64,000 nt of DNA, from positions 62,001 to 126,000 of the forward strand of contig JAXMBM010000008.1 in assembly GCA_046349855.1 (NCBI GenBank), given 5' to 3'. How positions within the stretch are numbered: position 1 is the first letter of the stretch; each line of letters opens with the position of its first letter. The notes under the pieces are model-generated. The model had not been told where the DNA came from, did no database searches, and saw only the letters and a program-made list of their open reading frames with translations. This document shows, one piece after another, positions 63,956 through 64,000 of the stretch. This DNA comes from CAIXSC01 sp046349855 (lineage in GTDB: Bacteria > Planctomycetota > Planctomycetia > Pirellulales > Pirellulaceae). A program made the translations under genes and the position numbers.

Positions 63956-64000
63956 ACCCCCCCACCCCAGCAGCCAGCCGGTAGAGCGGTGAGTCCGCGG

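Larger units (their letters stand above)
63445..64000 (-). pseudogene. Phage replisome organiser (lambda O-like), partial at window edge, frameshifted
   Basis: Runs leftward from beyond 64000 to a TGA overlapping the dnaB ATG. The C-terminal part reads NWADVFRLMREQDGRTPDQI and, after one- or two-base shifts, FY-RNVLSPAKLREKW, the pattern of phage replication organisers that bring DnaB to the origin. The preceding part (DAWKIRKEPATADLAVAEWF) is a natural-looking domain, and before it a Gly/Ser/Tyr-rich linker (GGSYGDQGGSYGDPEQEP) is encoded by the dyad repeats at 63874-63955. The N-terminal DNA-binding domain lies beyond the window. Confidence 0.7.

Noticed and set aside
59849..64000. Programmed frameshifting as an explanation of the broken genes
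   Set aside because: The shifts are too many, occur in every gene and sit in varied sequence rather than at one slippery motif.
59077..64000. A second copy of the tRNA-Lys 3' end as an attachment site
   Set aside because: I did not find a matching repeat of the tRNA tail within the visible element.

Overview
The window looks like a stretch of a GC-rich Planctomycetota chromosome. The evidence is the gene families: PSCyt1/DUF1549/DUF1553 and DUF1501 pairs, a PVC-type CxxCH membrane-bound dehydrogenase, two secreted sulfatases, a TIGR03009 protein, Ser/Thr kinases carrying WD40 repeats or membrane segments, an ECF sigma factor coupled to a kinase, and a signal peptidase I with an inserted zinc ribbon. 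Calls rest on motifs read directly from the translated sequence; no database search was possible.

Region 1 (1-5740) is a corrinoid methyl-transfer locus. A RACo-like ferredoxin/ASKHA corrinoid activator and a DUF1638 protein run leftward. A B12-binding corrinoid protein, two UroD-family methyltransferases and a zinc-type homocysteine S-methyltransferase run rightward. Three of the joints are 4-bp ATGA overlaps. Region 2 (5.8-24.5 kb) is mixed housekeeping and planctomycete-specific material: DUF3500, a SAM methyltransferase, secreted and lipoprotein genes, a double-domain esterase, a 1544-residue kinase-WD40-TPR protein, a nitrilase-family amidohydrolase, DUF1501, RarA and an SDR oxidoreductase. 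Region 3 (24.6-33.4 kb) has a TPR protein, an aldehyde dehydrogenase with a FAH-family dehydratase (probable end of a non-phosphorylative sugar-acid pathway), a response regulator, GlyA, and the sigma factor-kinase pair. Region 4 (33.5-49 kb) is a degradative/secretory block: sulfatase, HEAT lipoprotein, K+-channel-like protein, CxxCH dehydrogenase, a large secreted protein, then a leftward PSCyt1/DUF1549/DUF1553 - DUF1501 - VCBS operon. Region 5 (49-58.8 kb) carries TIGR03009, ROK kinase, LepA, signal peptidase, sulfatase, sugar-nucleotide epimerase and an esterase.

At 59.0 kb a tRNA-Lys(CTT) with a promoter and a strong terminator is followed by a leftward phage-like replication module (about 59.8-64 kb). 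It has a replisome-organiser gene, a DnaB helicase, a tiny gene, an HExxH metalloprotease-like gene, a coiled-coil gene and two small genes. The organiser gene appears to contain a phage-lambda-like origin inside its own coding sequence: four dyad repeats about 21 bp apart, then an AT-rich stretch, then an inverted repeat. This is the most interesting signal in the window.

Nearly every gene after 59.8 kb is interrupted by one- or two-base indels although its conserved motifs are intact. A second, smaller indel cluster sits at 48.42-48.77 kb. Both are more like sequence errors than old decay, but I cannot prove this from the sequence alone. A roughly 107-bp REP-like element occurs in two convergent intergenic gaps (33.5 and 57.6 kb).
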